A DNA stretch of 64,000 nucleotides from Candidatus Rubrimentiphilum sp. (GTDB lineage: Bacteria > Vulcanimicrobiota > Vulcanimicrobiia > Vulcanimicrobiales > Vulcanimicrobiaceae), in the NCBI GenBank assembly GCA_035710515.1, contig DASTDE010000001.1, positions 930,001-994,000 on the forward strand. The letters run 5' to 3'. Both the position numbers and the translations under genes were made by a program. Position 1 is the first letter of the stretch, and the number at the start of each line of letters is the position of its first letter. Of this stretch, positions 23,706 through 32,932 are shown piece after piece. The notes under the pieces are model-generated. The model saw only the letters and a program-made list of their open reading frames with translations. It ran no database searches and was not told the origin of the DNA.

Positions 23706-23730
23706 AAGCCCGGTGAAAGCCGGGCTTTTT
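23706..23730 (+). terminator. Terminator-like hairpin enclosing the next gene's GTG start
   Basis: AAGCCCGG (23706-23713) pairs with CCGGGCTT (23720-23727) around a 6-nt loop, followed by TTT. It would end the HxlR transcript. Its 5' arm and loop contain the GTG (23713-23715) of the large downstream protein, so it may also regulate that gene's translation. Confidence 0.7.
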
Positions 23731-26700
23731 GCATGTCTGCTCCTTTTGTGCGCCGTCACGGCCGCGTCCGCGGATTCATCGCCATTCGGCGATCTTGCCT
23801 ATCGCTGGATCGGGCCGGCCGTAATGGGCGGGCGCCTCGACGCGGTCGCAGGCATACCGGGAAACGCAAAGATTGTTTATCTCGCGCATTCGTCGGGCGG
23901 CTTGTGGAAGTCGGAAGACGGCGGGCTTTCGTTTGCGTCGGTATTTCAGGCCGGCCAAACCGCGGCTGTCGGCGCCGTAGCGATCGATCCGCGCGACCCG
24001 CAACGCCTGCTGATCGGAACAGGTGAGGGATTTCCGCGTAACACCGCCGCGTACGGCGACGGCATTTGGCTTTCGGTTGACGCAGCGCGGCATTGGCGAA
24101 ACACCGGTTTGAGCGACAGCGGAAGCATCGCCAAGATCGCATTCGATCCGCAAGACGATCGCATCGTGCTGGCTGCCGCAATCGGACATGAGTTTGCGCC
24201 CGGCGGCGACCGCGGAATTTACCGCAGCTCCGACGGCGGCTTGCACTGGAGCCGCGTGCTGTATGTTAATGAAACCACGGGTGGCAGCGACATCGCCTTC
24301 GATCCGCACGACGGCAATATCGTCTATGCGGGAACGTTCGATTTCTTGCGGCGCCCATGGACGATGCGCAGCGGCGGCCCGGGAAGCGGATTGTACAAAT
24401 CCACGGACGCCGGCCGCACCTGGCGGCGGCTAACCGATCCGGCTCTGCATAACGGCTTGCCCGACGGACCGATCAACCGCGTCGGCGTGAATGTGTGCTC
24501 GAGCAATCCGCGGATCGTCTATGCGTTCGTGCCGGTGAAGAAGGGGATGCTCTACCGCTCGCTCGACGGCGGCGCGCACTGGGAGTTGAGAAATTCGAGC
24601 CAAGAGATCAATTTCAGACCGTTCTACTTTTCGCAAGTACGCTGCGACCCGTCCAACCCGCAGCGAGTCTTCGCCGTGGCCGGCGGATTGACGGTCTCAA
24701 AAGACGGCGGCATACATTTTCACAATGCGGGCGGCGGCGGCGACAACCATGACCTGTGGATCGATCCGAAGGATCCGCAGCGGCTGCTCAACGGCAGCGA
24801 CTTGGGCTTCGACTATTCCGTGGACGGCGGCAAGACATGGAACTTCGACAACGTCGTGCCGTTCGCGCAGATCTATCGTGTCGGCTACGACATGGACGTG
24901 CCGTACCACGTGATGGGCGGTTTGCAGGACCATGAGGTTTGGCGCGGACCGAACGAAACGTTGAACACCAACGACGGCGTGGGCGGCGGCGCCTGGCTGA
25001 ACATCTCGGACTGGGGCGACGGCCAGTATGCGATGGCCGATCCGCGCGATCCGAATATCGTTTACGAGGATACGCACTTCGGAGATCTCGCGCGCGAGAA
25101 TCTGCTCACGGGAGAGCGGCGATACATTTCGCCCCAGCCGATCATCGGTTTTGGAACGCCCCCCTCCACGAATAAGTATCGTTTCAATTGGAGTGCGCCG
25201 CTGCTCATCTCGCGCTTCGACCCGGACGTCATTTACTTTGGCGGCAACGTTCTGTTCCGTTCCGGTGACCAAGGGAACTCGTGGAGCGAGTTCAGCCCCG
25301 ATCTCACCCGCTGCGAACCGTCGCAACTGGCCGCGAGCGGCGGTCCGATCACGTTCGATGAGACCAATGCGGAGACGTATTGCACCATCTACGCGATCGG
25401 CGAAGACGCCAAGGACCCGGCCACCGTCTGGTACGGCACGGATAACGGCCACGTAGAACTGACGCGCGACGGCGGGAAGAACTGGCAGGACGTCATCGCA
25501 AACGTTCCCGGTCTACCGCTGCCCGCGCGCGTGAGCTCGCTCGCACCGTCGCCGGCTACCTCGGGCGTAGCGTATGCGACGTTCGATCGTCATCAGTGGA
25601 ACGACTACGCACCGTATGCGTACGTCACGCGCGACTACGGAAAGTCGTGGGCGGCAATCGGGCGCGGATTGCCGAGTTACGTGCACGTGGTGCGAGAGGA
25701 CCCGCGCAATTCTCAGCTGCTATACGCCGGAACGGAGACGGGCGCGCTTGCCTCTTTTGACGGCGGCGCACACTGGAACGACATTCGGTTGGGGATTCCG
25801 CACGTCGCGATCTTCGATCTGCAGGTGCATCCGCGCGACAACGACCTGATACTCGGTTCGCACGGGCGCGGCTTCTACGTGTTGGACGACGTAACACCGT
25901 TCCAACAATGGACGCGCGCGACGTCCGCGGGCACGTATCTCTTTCCACCGATGCCGGCGCTGCGCTATTCGAGTTCGTTCTACCGCGAGCACGGCCGCGG
26001 CGAATTTGTTTCGGATAACAAACCATATGGCGCGCTCCTGAGTTTGTATCTCGCCCGGACGCCCCCGGCTGCGCCGAAGGCAAAGCCTGCGGTAAACGTG
26101 CGTGTGCTGGATGCTCAGAAGCAGTTGGTCGCAGCGTTCCCTGTCACGGTGCATGCGGGACTCAACCGCTTTACCTGGGATCTTCGCACGTTGCCCCCGT
26201 CGGGTCGTGCGACGGTGCAAGACCGCCGCCGCAACTACATTTTCTATTCGATGAGGATTACGGGCCCGCAAGTCTTGCCGGGAACTTACACGCTTGAAGT
26301 TGATGCTCCGGGGGGCGTGGTGACGGCGCCGCTGGTTGTCGCAATGGATCCGCATCACCCGGCCGCGGCCGCAGATTTGCAGGCGCAATACGACGCGCTC
26401 ATGGGACTTGCGGCGACGCAGGAACGCGCCGAAGTTGCGATCGCGCGGCTCGAGAACCTACGCCGCCAAATCGCGGCGGTGAGAGCGCGGGCCGGGTCGC
26501 TGGGTCCGGCGCTCGATGCGTACGACGGATCGTTGTCGGCGCAACTCGATCGACTGCGCAATCCCGAACCCAGCGGCTATCGCCGCCCGGCGATGGTGAG
26601 CGAACAGTTGGCTTACCTGCGGAATACGATCGAGCAATATGACGGTCCCCCGACCAGCACACAACAGAATTTCGCAAAGCAATACGCGGGCGAGATGACG

Positions 26701-26796
26701 CAGATCGAAGGCGATCTCGCGCCGTTGTTCGGAGCCCAACTCACCGCACTCAATGCGCAGTTACGCGCCGCGGCACTTCCGGAGCTGCATCTCTGA
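23713..26796 (+). CDS. Large secreted beta-propeller protein with Asp-box (BNR) repeats
   Basis: The 1027-aa product has a signal peptide (MKAGLFACLLLLCAVTAASA) and about ten Asp-box motifs spread over residues 60-740, for example LWKSEDGGLSF, IYRSSDGGLHW, LYKSTDAGRTW, SVDGGKTW and TRDGGKNW. Such repeats form the seven- to ten-bladed propellers of sortilin/VPS10-like and sialidase-like families. A Cys-containing C-terminal domain with an Ig-like part (TPPAAPKAKPAVNVRVLDAQ) and a helical region with repeated Gln/Arg follows. No catalytic residues of a sialidase are evident. GTG 23713 lies inside a hairpin; the next in-frame start would remove the signal peptide. Likely an envelope or secreted binding protein. 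Confidence 0.8.
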   Translation: MKAGLFACLLLLCAVTAASADSSPFGDLAYRWIGPAVMGGRLDAVAGIPGNAKIVYLAHSSGGLWKSEDGGLSFASVFQAGQTAAVGAVAIDPRDPQRLLIGTGEGFPRNTAAYGDGIWLSVDAARHWRNTGLSDSGSIAKIAFDPQDDRIVLAAAIGHEFAPGGDRGIYRSSDGGLHWSRVLYVNETTGGSDIAFDPHDGNIVYAGTFDFLRRPWTMRSGGPGSGLYKSTDAGRTWRRLTDPALHNGLPDGPINRVGVNVCSSNPRIVYAFVPVKKGMLYRSLDGGAHWELRNSSQEINFRPFYFSQVRCDPSNPQRVFAVAGGLTVSKDGGIHFHNAGGGGDNHDLWIDPKDPQRLLNGSDLGFDYSVDGGKTWNFDNVVPFAQIYRVGYDMDVPYHVMGGLQDHEVWRGPNETLNTNDGVGGGAWLNISDWGDGQYAMADPRDPNIVYEDTHFGDLARENLLTGERRYISPQPIIGFGTPPSTNKYRFNWSAPLLISRFDPDVIYFGGNVLFRSGDQGNSWSEFSPDLTRCEPSQLAASGGPITFDETNAETYCTIYAIGEDAKDPATVWYGTDNGHVELTRDGGKNWQDVIANVPGLPLPARVSSLAPSPATSGVAYATFDRHQWNDYAPYAYVTRDYGKSWAAIGRGLPSYVHVVREDPRNSQLLYAGTETGALASFDGGAHWNDIRLGIPHVAIFDLQVHPRDNDLILGSHGRGFYVLDDVTPFQQWTRATSAGTYLFPPMPALRYSSSFYREHGRGEFVSDNKPYGALLSLYLARTPPAAPKAKPAVNVRVLDAQKQLVAAFPVTVHAGLNRFTWDLRTLPPSGRATVQDRRRNYIFYSMRITGPQVLPGTYTLEVDAPGGVVTAPLVVAMDPHHPAAAADLQAQYDALMGLAATQERAEVAIARLENLRRQIAAVRARAGSLGPALDAYDGSLSAQLDRLRNPEPSGYRRPAMVSEQLAYLRNTIEQYDGPPTSTQQNFAKQYAGEMTQIEGDLAPLFGAQLTALNAQLRAAALPELHL

Positions 26797-29147
26797 AGTC
26801 CAACTACAGCCTCTGGAAGTCCGCGCTTCTCAACGCTTTTTGGGTTCCGCTGCATTTTCAAGATACGGCGCTCATTGCGATCTCCGTGCCGGCAGCAGTC
26901 GTCTATTTTGCTCCGCAAGATCATGTGAGAGTCTTTGCGGTCTTGGCGGCGCTCGTAGCGTTTGTGTCGATGGCCGTTCCACCCGTGGCGGGCGCGCTCT
27001 CGGACAGATTGCGGCGCGAAGGCGTTCCGAGGCGCGCGTTCATCCTTGCAGGCGCCGCCGTTGACGTAGTCTGCTTGGTCATGATGGCCGAGGTCCGCAG
27101 CCTCGGCCTTTTCGCACTATTTCTCTTGCTTGCAACGGCGGGCGCGAACGTCGCCTTGGCGGCGTATCAAGCGCTACTGCCCGACGTCGTGCCGAAACAA
27201 TTCTGGGGCACGGTCTCGGGCGTTCGAGGCGTCGCGATGGTTATCGGCGTCGTCGTCGGCATCGGTGTTGCGGCGGGTACGTATCCGCAAAGCACGTTCA
27301 TCGGAATTGCCGTTGCGGTGGCGCTCGGAGCGATTACGCTGTTCGCGGTAAGCGAGCACGACGCGGGAAACGCAGAAGAAGATCACGCGCATATCAGCGA
27401 CTGGCACGATTTCGTCGTGGTCTTTATAGCGCGGCTGTTTCTGGCGTTCGGGTTGTCGCTGTTGATGACGTTCATTTTGTACTTCTTTCGCGACGTGCTC
27501 AAGGTCGGCGATCCGAAGGTTGGAACCGGCTTAGTCGCCGCCGCGGCATTGATCGGCTCGATTGCTTCGGCGGTTTATCTGGGCTGGCTCTCCGATCGCG
27601 TGCCGCGCAAGCTTGTGGTTGCGGCCTGCGGCATTCCCATGACGCTGGCAGCGGCCGGCTTTGCGATCGTGCCGGAAGAGCGATGGATGTATGCGTTTTC
27701 CGTACTCTTTGGAATCGGGTTTGGCGGAGTTCTTTCGACCGGATGGGCGCTTGCGATCGACAGCGTTCCAAAGTTACGCGACGTCGCGCGCGATCTGGGC
27801 ACCTGGGGCATCGCGCAAAATTTCCCGGCGGTTATCGCGCCGCTGTTCGGAGGCTGGCTGCTGGCGACGTACGGCACGTCGATCGCGGGGTATCGTCTGC
27901 TGTTCTTCGCAGCGGCAGGCAGCTTCGCCATCGGTTCGTTGTCGGTTTTGGCCGTGGGCCGCCGGCCGCTGTTGCCTTGGTGGGGCATGCTGCTGCGCCT
28001 GATCATAGGCTCCGTCGTTTGGATTTTCACGCACGCTGCAAACCGGATTCGTATGTGGGGACGCTTGCCGCGCCGGCGCGGCCCGGCACTTGTGATTTCA
28101 AATCATCAAAACGAGTTGGACTTGATGCCGTTTACGGCGCTGGGGTTTCTTACCGCGACGTTCCGTTCACCGTTTCTGGCGGCGACAGCGAAGCTGTTGT
28201 TCGAACCGGGCTTTATGGCGGTGCGTTTTCCGTCACTGTGGCGCGTGCTGCGAAACCTCAACATGAATGGTTTCTTTCGTTCCATCGGCTTGCTACCGAT
28301 CGAAAACGAACTGCAGTCGCGGTCGATCGCGCGTTGGGCCTGGAGCGTCGAGCGTTCGCACGGAGTCCTTCCGCTTGAGGAGATCTTCAAAGCCCCGGTC
28401 ATCGAGCGTTATGGCCTGCAAGGGCTGACGACGCGCGATCTGTTCCGCGCCCAGTACTTTCAAACAGCCCAGGACGCGTACGTTCGCATCACCGAGCTGC
28501 AGGCCGTGTACGGCAAAGAGCAGTTGGACGTGTCGCGGCGAGGCGTCGAAGAGGATATGGCAGCTTTCGAAGACGCTGTGCGCCGGGGCGCGACAATGTA
28601 CGTGACGCCGGAAGGCGGATATACCGTAACCGGCGCGGCGTTGCCGTTTCGAGGGATCTGGGAGAGGCTGGAGCCGCTCGCTGGAGAGATCTATATCGCC
28701 GCAATCAGTTACGATCCGTTCGCGCCGAAGTTCTCGCAACTGTACCACGTGGTTCCATTACAGCGACGCGAGCAGGCCGAAAACGAGTTGCGCGCAGCGC
28801 GGGCCGTGACGGTCAGCGCGCTGCTTTCAAGCTGGCTGATAGAGCGGGACGCGGCATTTACCGAAGACGAGGCGGTCGACGCGGTGCGCACGAGTTTGAG
28901 CGCTTTACCCCGGGGCGTTTTCGTCGACCCCGAACTGGAGCAATCGCCGGACGCGGTAACGAGACGTGCCCTTGCCTCGATGCTTCGGCTAAAGATACTG
29001 GAGCGAACGGAAACCGGATACATGTTGGCTGCCGAGCGCAAACATCCGAATTATCCGATGGTAGAGGACATTGTGGCGTTTCAGGCGCGCTTTATCGGCG
29101 AGACTCTTGACGCAGCCGTTGCCTTGTCGGCCAGCGAACGCCAGTAG
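26793..29147 (+). CDS. MFS transporter fused to an acyltransferase (LplT-Aas-like architecture)
   Basis: The first half (about 400 aa) is a 12-helix MFS transporter with an A-type loop, RLRREGVPRRAF, and later LSDRVPRKLVVAA. The second half is an acyltransferase with the H(x)4D box SNHQNELD and the partner TPEGG, as in PlsC/Aas enzymes. The order mirrors the LplT-Aas lysophospholipid salvage fusion; the actual substrate is not known. The start is unusual: the first helix begins before the only ATG/GTG/TTG in frame (GTG 26886). CTG 26793, with GGAG about 8 nt upstream and a CTGA overlap with the preceding stop, is the best start. The 3' end overlaps the convergent permease by 67 nt. Confidence 0.8.
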   Translation: MKSNYSLWKSALLNAFWVPLHFQDTALIAISVPAAVVYFAPQDHVRVFAVLAALVAFVSMAVPPVAGALSDRLRREGVPRRAFILAGAAVDVVCLVMMAEVRSLGLFALFLLLATAGANVALAAYQALLPDVVPKQFWGTVSGVRGVAMVIGVVVGIGVAAGTYPQSTFIGIAVAVALGAITLFAVSEHDAGNAEEDHAHISDWHDFVVVFIARLFLAFGLSLLMTFILYFFRDVLKVGDPKVGTGLVAAAALIGSIASAVYLGWLSDRVPRKLVVAACGIPMTLAAAGFAIVPEERWMYAFSVLFGIGFGGVLSTGWALAIDSVPKLRDVARDLGTWGIAQNFPAVIAPLFGGWLLATYGTSIAGYRLLFFAAAGSFAIGSLSVLAVGRRPLLPWWGMLLRLIIGSVVWIFTHAANRIRMWGRLPRRRGPALVISNHQNELDLMPFTALGFLTATFRSPFLAATAKLLFEPGFMAVRFPSLWRVLRNLNMNGFFRSIGLLPIENELQSRSIARWAWSVERSHGVLPLEEIFKAPVIERYGLQGLTTRDLFRAQYFQTAQDAYVRITELQAVYGKEQLDVSRRGVEEDMAAFEDAVRRGATMYVTPEGGYTVTGAALPFRGIWERLEPLAGEIYIAAISYDPFAPKFSQLYHVVPLQRREQAENELRAARAVTVSALLSSWLIERDAAFTEDEAVDAVRTSLSALPRGVFVDPELEQSPDAVTRRALASMLRLKILERTETGYMLAAERKHPNYPMVEDIVAFQARFIGETLDAAVALSASERQ

Positions 29148-30433
29148 AAATACACCGGAATACCGGTGAGCAGAATGCCGATCCCGATCAGCGTTTCGCG
29201 CGGGACGGTTATCAGGGCGTTGACAACCACGTAGACGCTCGCGGCAATAAAGAAAAGCGTCGTCCAGGGATGACCCGGAACGGCGAAGCCGGCATGCGCC
29301 TCCGGATCGCGGCGGCGAAAGACGAAGAGCGTGTACGCGATCAGCGCAAAGTAAATAAAATCTATCGACGTTACGTAGGTGACGATTTGCTGAAAACCGT
29401 TGAAGGCCGTGATGATCGCTGCGATGATTCCCTGCACCGCGATCGCGATAACCGGCACTTGGGTTCGAGGGTGGATCCAGGCGAGCTGTTTGAAGAAGAG
29501 ACCGTCGGCGGCCATCGCATAATAAAGCCGCGGCGAGACGAGCATCGCGTTGCTCAAATACCCGAGAGTTGAAATCGCAACCGCCGCTGCGACCGCACGC
29601 TGGCCGGGCGCACCGAAGACGTTGCGGACCATGTCCGCGGCCGGCGCGTGTGAATGTGCTAGGCCGTCGGGTCCGAGCATGCGAAGCGCCGCCAGCGTAA
29701 TTGCCAAATACAATGCGATAACGCCGATGACGCCCCACAGCAACGCGCGCGGCATGGACCGGCGAGCATCCTTGAGTTCGGCGTCGATGAACGGCGCGGT
29801 TTGCCAGCCATCGTATGCAAACAGGACAGGAACTAAGGCGAAACCGACGAGCACGATCCAAGAACCGGGAGCGATCGGTCCCGGCAATGCAGCCGCAGGA
29901 TGCGAGGCGCCGAAAAAACCGGTTAGGATGATGGCCGCGATGGCAGCGATCTTCAAGACCATGAAGACGTTTTGCGTCGTGCTGCCGGAGCGAACGCCGA
30001 GACAGTTGACAAAGGTGAGCGCCAGAATCAACGCAGCCGCCGTGATCCACAATGGTATGTGCCAACCGGTCATCGGCTCGAGATAGGCTGCGAACGCGAT
30101 CGCGGAGGCTGCCATTGCGCCGGTATAACTCACCAGCAGCGCTGTCCAGCCGGCGGTAAAGGCGATGGCCGGATGCAATCCGTCGCGCAAGTAGCCGTAG
30201 ACTCCGGAGACGCCGGGCCGCCGCGCGGCAAGTTCGGCGAAGATGAAGGCGCCGGCCAAAGCAACGACGCCTCCCAAAATCCAGGTCGCGACGATCAATG
30301 GCGCGGTTCGCGCGAGCTGGGCAACAAGCGGCGGCGTAAGAAATATTCCCGAACCGACCATCCCGCCCATCACGATGAGCGTGGCGTCGAAGGTGGTTAA
30401 TTTGCGAGCAAGTTTCTCTTGGCCATCGGTCAT
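29081..30433 (-). CDS. APC-family amino-acid permease
   Basis: The 450-aa protein has 12 predicted helices and the APC signatures: GGMVGSGIFLTPPLVAQ in the first helix, YLRDGLHPAIAFTAGW, and SGSTTQNVFMVLKI. It belongs to the amino acid-polyamine-organocation superfamily (basic/neutral amino-acid antiporter-like). The gene starts immediately after the stop of a Rieske oxygenase, with no gap, so it probably imports that enzyme's substrate. Its 3' end overlaps the convergent MFS-acyltransferase gene. Substrate specificity is not determined. Confidence 0.86.
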   Translation of the reverse strand: MTDGQEKLARKLTTFDATLIVMGGMVGSGIFLTPPLVAQLARTAPLIVATWILGGVVALAGAFIFAELAARRPGVSGVYGYLRDGLHPAIAFTAGWTALLVSYTGAMAASAIAFAAYLEPMTGWHIPLWITAAALILALTFVNCLGVRSGSTTQNVFMVLKIAAIAAIILTGFFGASHPAAALPGPIAPGSWIVLVGFALVPVLFAYDGWQTAPFIDAELKDARRSMPRALLWGVIGVIALYLAITLAALRMLGPDGLAHSHAPAADMVRNVFGAPGQRAVAAAVAISTLGYLSNAMLVSPRLYYAMAADGLFFKQLAWIHPRTQVPVIAIAVQGIIAAIITAFNGFQQIVTYVTSIDFIYFALIAYTLFVFRRRDPEAHAGFAVPGHPWTTLFFIAASVYVVVNALITVPRETLIGIGILLTGIPVYFYWRSLADKATAASRVSPIKRA

Positions 30434-31534
30434 CTAGCGCATGATCCGCAAATAGTGGCGGTCAAACGCGTGCAGTAGGCCTTCCTGTTGAGAATATGGA
30501 CCGGGCGTGTAGGCGCGGGACGCAACGCCGGCTTGCGTCAACTCGTTAACCGCCCAATCCTGGCGGTTGGTGAGATCCCAAAAGTCCACCACGTCGGAGG
30601 AATCAAAGTACCATTCTGCCATTGTCTGCGGATCGAAGAGCCAGTCGCAAACAATCCGCGTTCGGGCCGGCCCGAGCGGCTGCACGTAATGCACCATGAC
30701 GTAATCAGGATGCAAGCCGAGCAGAAGCGACGGAAAAATCGTGTAGTAGTAAACGCGCGAGCTATTTTCGTCACCCGCAAGCAACGGCCGCTGTGTCCTA
30801 CCGCTTACGGTCAGGGTCGCAGCGGATTCGCGCAGTTCGGAGTAGCCGCCAAGAAACGGCCCCTCGATGAGGTCGTTCCGCCCGCTATCTGAAGGTGACA
30901 GGCGTTCGAGCTGCGGGTGAATGACCGGGCAGTGATAGCATTCGGAATAGTTTTGAAAGACGAGCTTCCAATTGCACGCCACGTCATAGGTCATGGATGC
31001 AGCCCGGCGTAGTTTCGGCAACTGCCAGGCTGCGAACCGGCCGGCGAGTGAGGCGAAAGTTTCTGCGAACGGCTCGAGCGGATCGAGCGCGACAAAAACA
31101 AATCCTTCGAACTGCGCAACGGACGCTTCGCGCAGCGGATAGGCGCTCAGGTCGAAATCCTCGACGCCGTCCATGTTGCGCGCAACACGCAGGGCTCCGT
31201 CTAAGCCGTACGTCCACGCGTGATATGGACATTGAATCGTACCTTTGAAAATGCCGGTCTCGTCCGCACAGAGACGCGTGCCGCGATGACGGCAGACATT
31301 GTAGAAAGCGCGAACGTTGCGCGCATCGTCGGCCGTGAGAATGAGACTCTCGCCGGCGATCTCCCGGACGACATAGCGTCCCGGTTCCTCCAGGTCTTCG
31401 ATTCTCGCCGCACAGATCCAGGAACGCGAGAAGATCCGCTCATTTTCGCGCGCGAATATATCCGGCGAACAATACCACTGCGAATCGAGCGTGCGCGCGC
31501 CGCGCGCGGCTGAAGCCTTGACGAACGTCGTCAC
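30434..31534 (-). CDS. Rieske non-heme iron oxygenase, alpha subunit
   Basis: The 366-aa enzyme carries a Rieske [2Fe-2S] centre, CRHRGTRLCADE then CPYHAWTYG (C-x-H and C-x-x-H), and a catalytic Fe(II) domain with NYSECYHCPVIHPQL (2-His motif). The pattern resembles GbcA-like demethylases and related ring-hydroxylating oxygenases; a separate reductase would supply electrons and is not adjacent. GTG 31534 is the first start. The permease follows directly, and MsrA lies 41 nt upstream on the same strand, possibly in one transcript. Substrate is unknown. Confidence 0.86.
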   Translation of the reverse strand: MTTFVKASAARGARTLDSQWYCSPDIFARENERIFSRSWICAARIEDLEEPGRYVVREIAGESLILTADDARNVRAFYNVCRHRGTRLCADETGIFKGTIQCPYHAWTYGLDGALRVARNMDGVEDFDLSAYPLREASVAQFEGFVFVALDPLEPFAETFASLAGRFAAWQLPKLRRAASMTYDVACNWKLVFQNYSECYHCPVIHPQLERLSPSDSGRNDLIEGPFLGGYSELRESAATLTVSGRTQRPLLAGDENSSRVYYYTIFPSLLLGLHPDYVMVHYVQPLGPARTRIVCDWLFDPQTMAEWYFDSSDVVDFWDLTNRQDWAVNELTQAGVASRAYTPGPYSQQEGLLHAFDRHYLRIMR

Positions 31535-31575
31535 GAGGCGCGTCTTCCGCGCCGGCTAGGTGCGAGCCTGTGCGT

Positions 31576-32178
31576 TCAGTTGCGGAGCAGTTGCGGGAAA
31601 CGGTGCCGCAACGCGGCCAGTTTCGGCTTGTCGTTGTAGACGACGTACGGATTGTCGGGATTGTGGGCGACGTAATCCTGGTGATAGCCTTCGGCGGCAT
31701 AAAACGCCCGGAGCGGCTCGATCTTCGTAACGATGGGCGCGGAGTAAACCTTTGCGTTCGTCAAGTGCTTTATGTAAGCGCCGGCCTCGTCGCGCTGCGC
31801 GTTCGTCGTAAAGAAAATCTCGGAACGGTACTGCGTTCCTTCGTCAGGCCCTTGCCGGTTCAATTCCGTCGGATCGTGCGCGACCAAAAAATACACATCG
31901 AGGAGTTGCTTGAACGAGATCTGCGCGGGGTCGTAGGTCACTTCGACCGACTCGGCGTGACCGGTCATCCCGGTGCTCACGATTTCATAGTGCGCCGTCA
32001 GGGCATTGCCGCCGGAGTAGCCGGCCACGGCCTTGGTGACGCCCTTGAGCGGTTCGAAGACGGCCTGCATGCCCCAGAAGCACCCGCCGGCGAGCACGAC
32101 GCGTTGGAGCGGCGCGGCCGATGCGGCGGCCGGAGAGAAGAGGGCGAGACCCACGAGAAGGGCTAGAGCGCGTTTCAT
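31576..32178 (-). CDS. msrA: Periplasmic peptide methionine sulfoxide reductase A
   Basis: MsrA reduces methionine-S-sulfoxide in oxidised proteins. ATG 32178 with AAGGA upstream gives a 200-aa protein with a signal peptide (MKRALALLVGLALFSPAAA) followed by the catalytic GGCFWGMQAVF. GYSGG, GHAESVEVTYDP and QYRSEIFF are typical. A longer open frame upstream is discarded. The signal peptide implies a periplasmic enzyme, so the electron source is not thioredoxin directly. The gene is divergent from an HD-domain protein. The Rieske oxygenase and permease follow downstream. Confidence 0.9.
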   Translation of the reverse strand: MKRALALLVGLALFSPAAASAAPLQRVVLAGGCFWGMQAVFEPLKGVTKAVAGYSGGNALTAHYEIVSTGMTGHAESVEVTYDPAQISFKQLLDVYFLVAHDPTELNRQGPDEGTQYRSEIFFTTNAQRDEAGAYIKHLTNAKVYSAPIVTKIEPLRAFYAAEGYHQDYVAHNPDNPYVVYNDKPKLAALRHRFPQLLRN

Positions 32179-32242
32179 ATTCCTTATAACGCTTGCGGAC
32201 CAAGCCTGGATGCGACTGCGGAGCGCCGAAGAGGTCAAGATT

Positions 32243-32929
32243 ATGAAAGTATTCATCGCCGCGTTTTTGGCGGTATCGCTCGTCACCCCGCTACAGGCCG
32301 CAACCGTTCCAACGACGGCAACCGGCATTCCGTTGGATGCGCCGTGGAAAGTGACCGTCTACACACTCGCGCAAACGACATTCAAGCACCCGGCGTGGGG
32401 CTGGCAGCATTCCGAACGCAACTACCGGATCGCCTTGCAACTCGCGCAGGGCGACAATCTGCACGTGGACACCGATGTGCTCTTCGCGGCGGCGTTCTTG
32501 CACGACATGGCCGCATTCAAGCCGTGCAGCGATCCGAAGATGGAACATGGCGATTGCGCTGCGATCGAAAGTGAGGCCATTCTTCGCCCGGCGGGATTTC
32601 CGATGCAGAAGTATGCCGCTGTGGCTGCGGCCGAACGCGGTCACATGTACTATCGCGATCCGGGGACGATACCGGAAGCGATCGTCCTGCACGACGCGGA
32701 CTCGCTTGATTTTCTCGGGGCGATCGGCGCCGCGCGTATGATCTCGCTAACGGGTGCGCAGAAACCTAGCTTCGGACCGGCGATTAAATCGCTGCGCTCG
32801 TTCATCAAGGATATTCCGCCGAAGCTCGTTACGCACACGGCGAAGACGATGGGCGCTGCGCGCGTTGCCGAACTGCAGGCGTTCCTCGACGCCATCGATC
32901 GCGAAACATTTTCAGGGACGGCGATGTAG
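32243..32929 (+). CDS. Secreted HD-domain phosphohydrolase
   Basis: The 228-aa protein has a signal peptide (MKVFIAAFLAVSLVTPLQAA) and an HD domain: H56 in WQHSERN, the H87-D88 pair in FLHDMA, H134 in ERGHMYY and H150-D151 in LHDADSLDFLG. The full metal ligand set is present, so it should act on a phosphate ester or diester outside the cytoplasm. GAGG lies 8 nt before ATG 32243. A following alpha/beta hydrolase starts 3 nt after its stop, probably the same operon. Nucleotide or lipid phosphate substrates are both possible. Confidence 0.8.
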   Translation: MKVFIAAFLAVSLVTPLQAATVPTTATGIPLDAPWKVTVYTLAQTTFKHPAWGWQHSERNYRIALQLAQGDNLHVDTDVLFAAAFLHDMAAFKPCSDPKMEHGDCAAIESEAILRPAGFPMQKYAAVAAAERGHMYYRDPGTIPEAIVLHDADSLDFLGAIGAARMISLTGAQKPSFGPAIKSLRSFIKDIPPKLVTHTAKTMGAARVAELQAFLDAIDRETFSGTAM

Positions 32930-32932
32930 GCG

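Noticed and set aside
32033-32242. N-terminal extension of the HD-domain gene
   Set aside because: It runs through the divergent msrA start; ATG 32243 has a ribosome site and begins a signal peptide.
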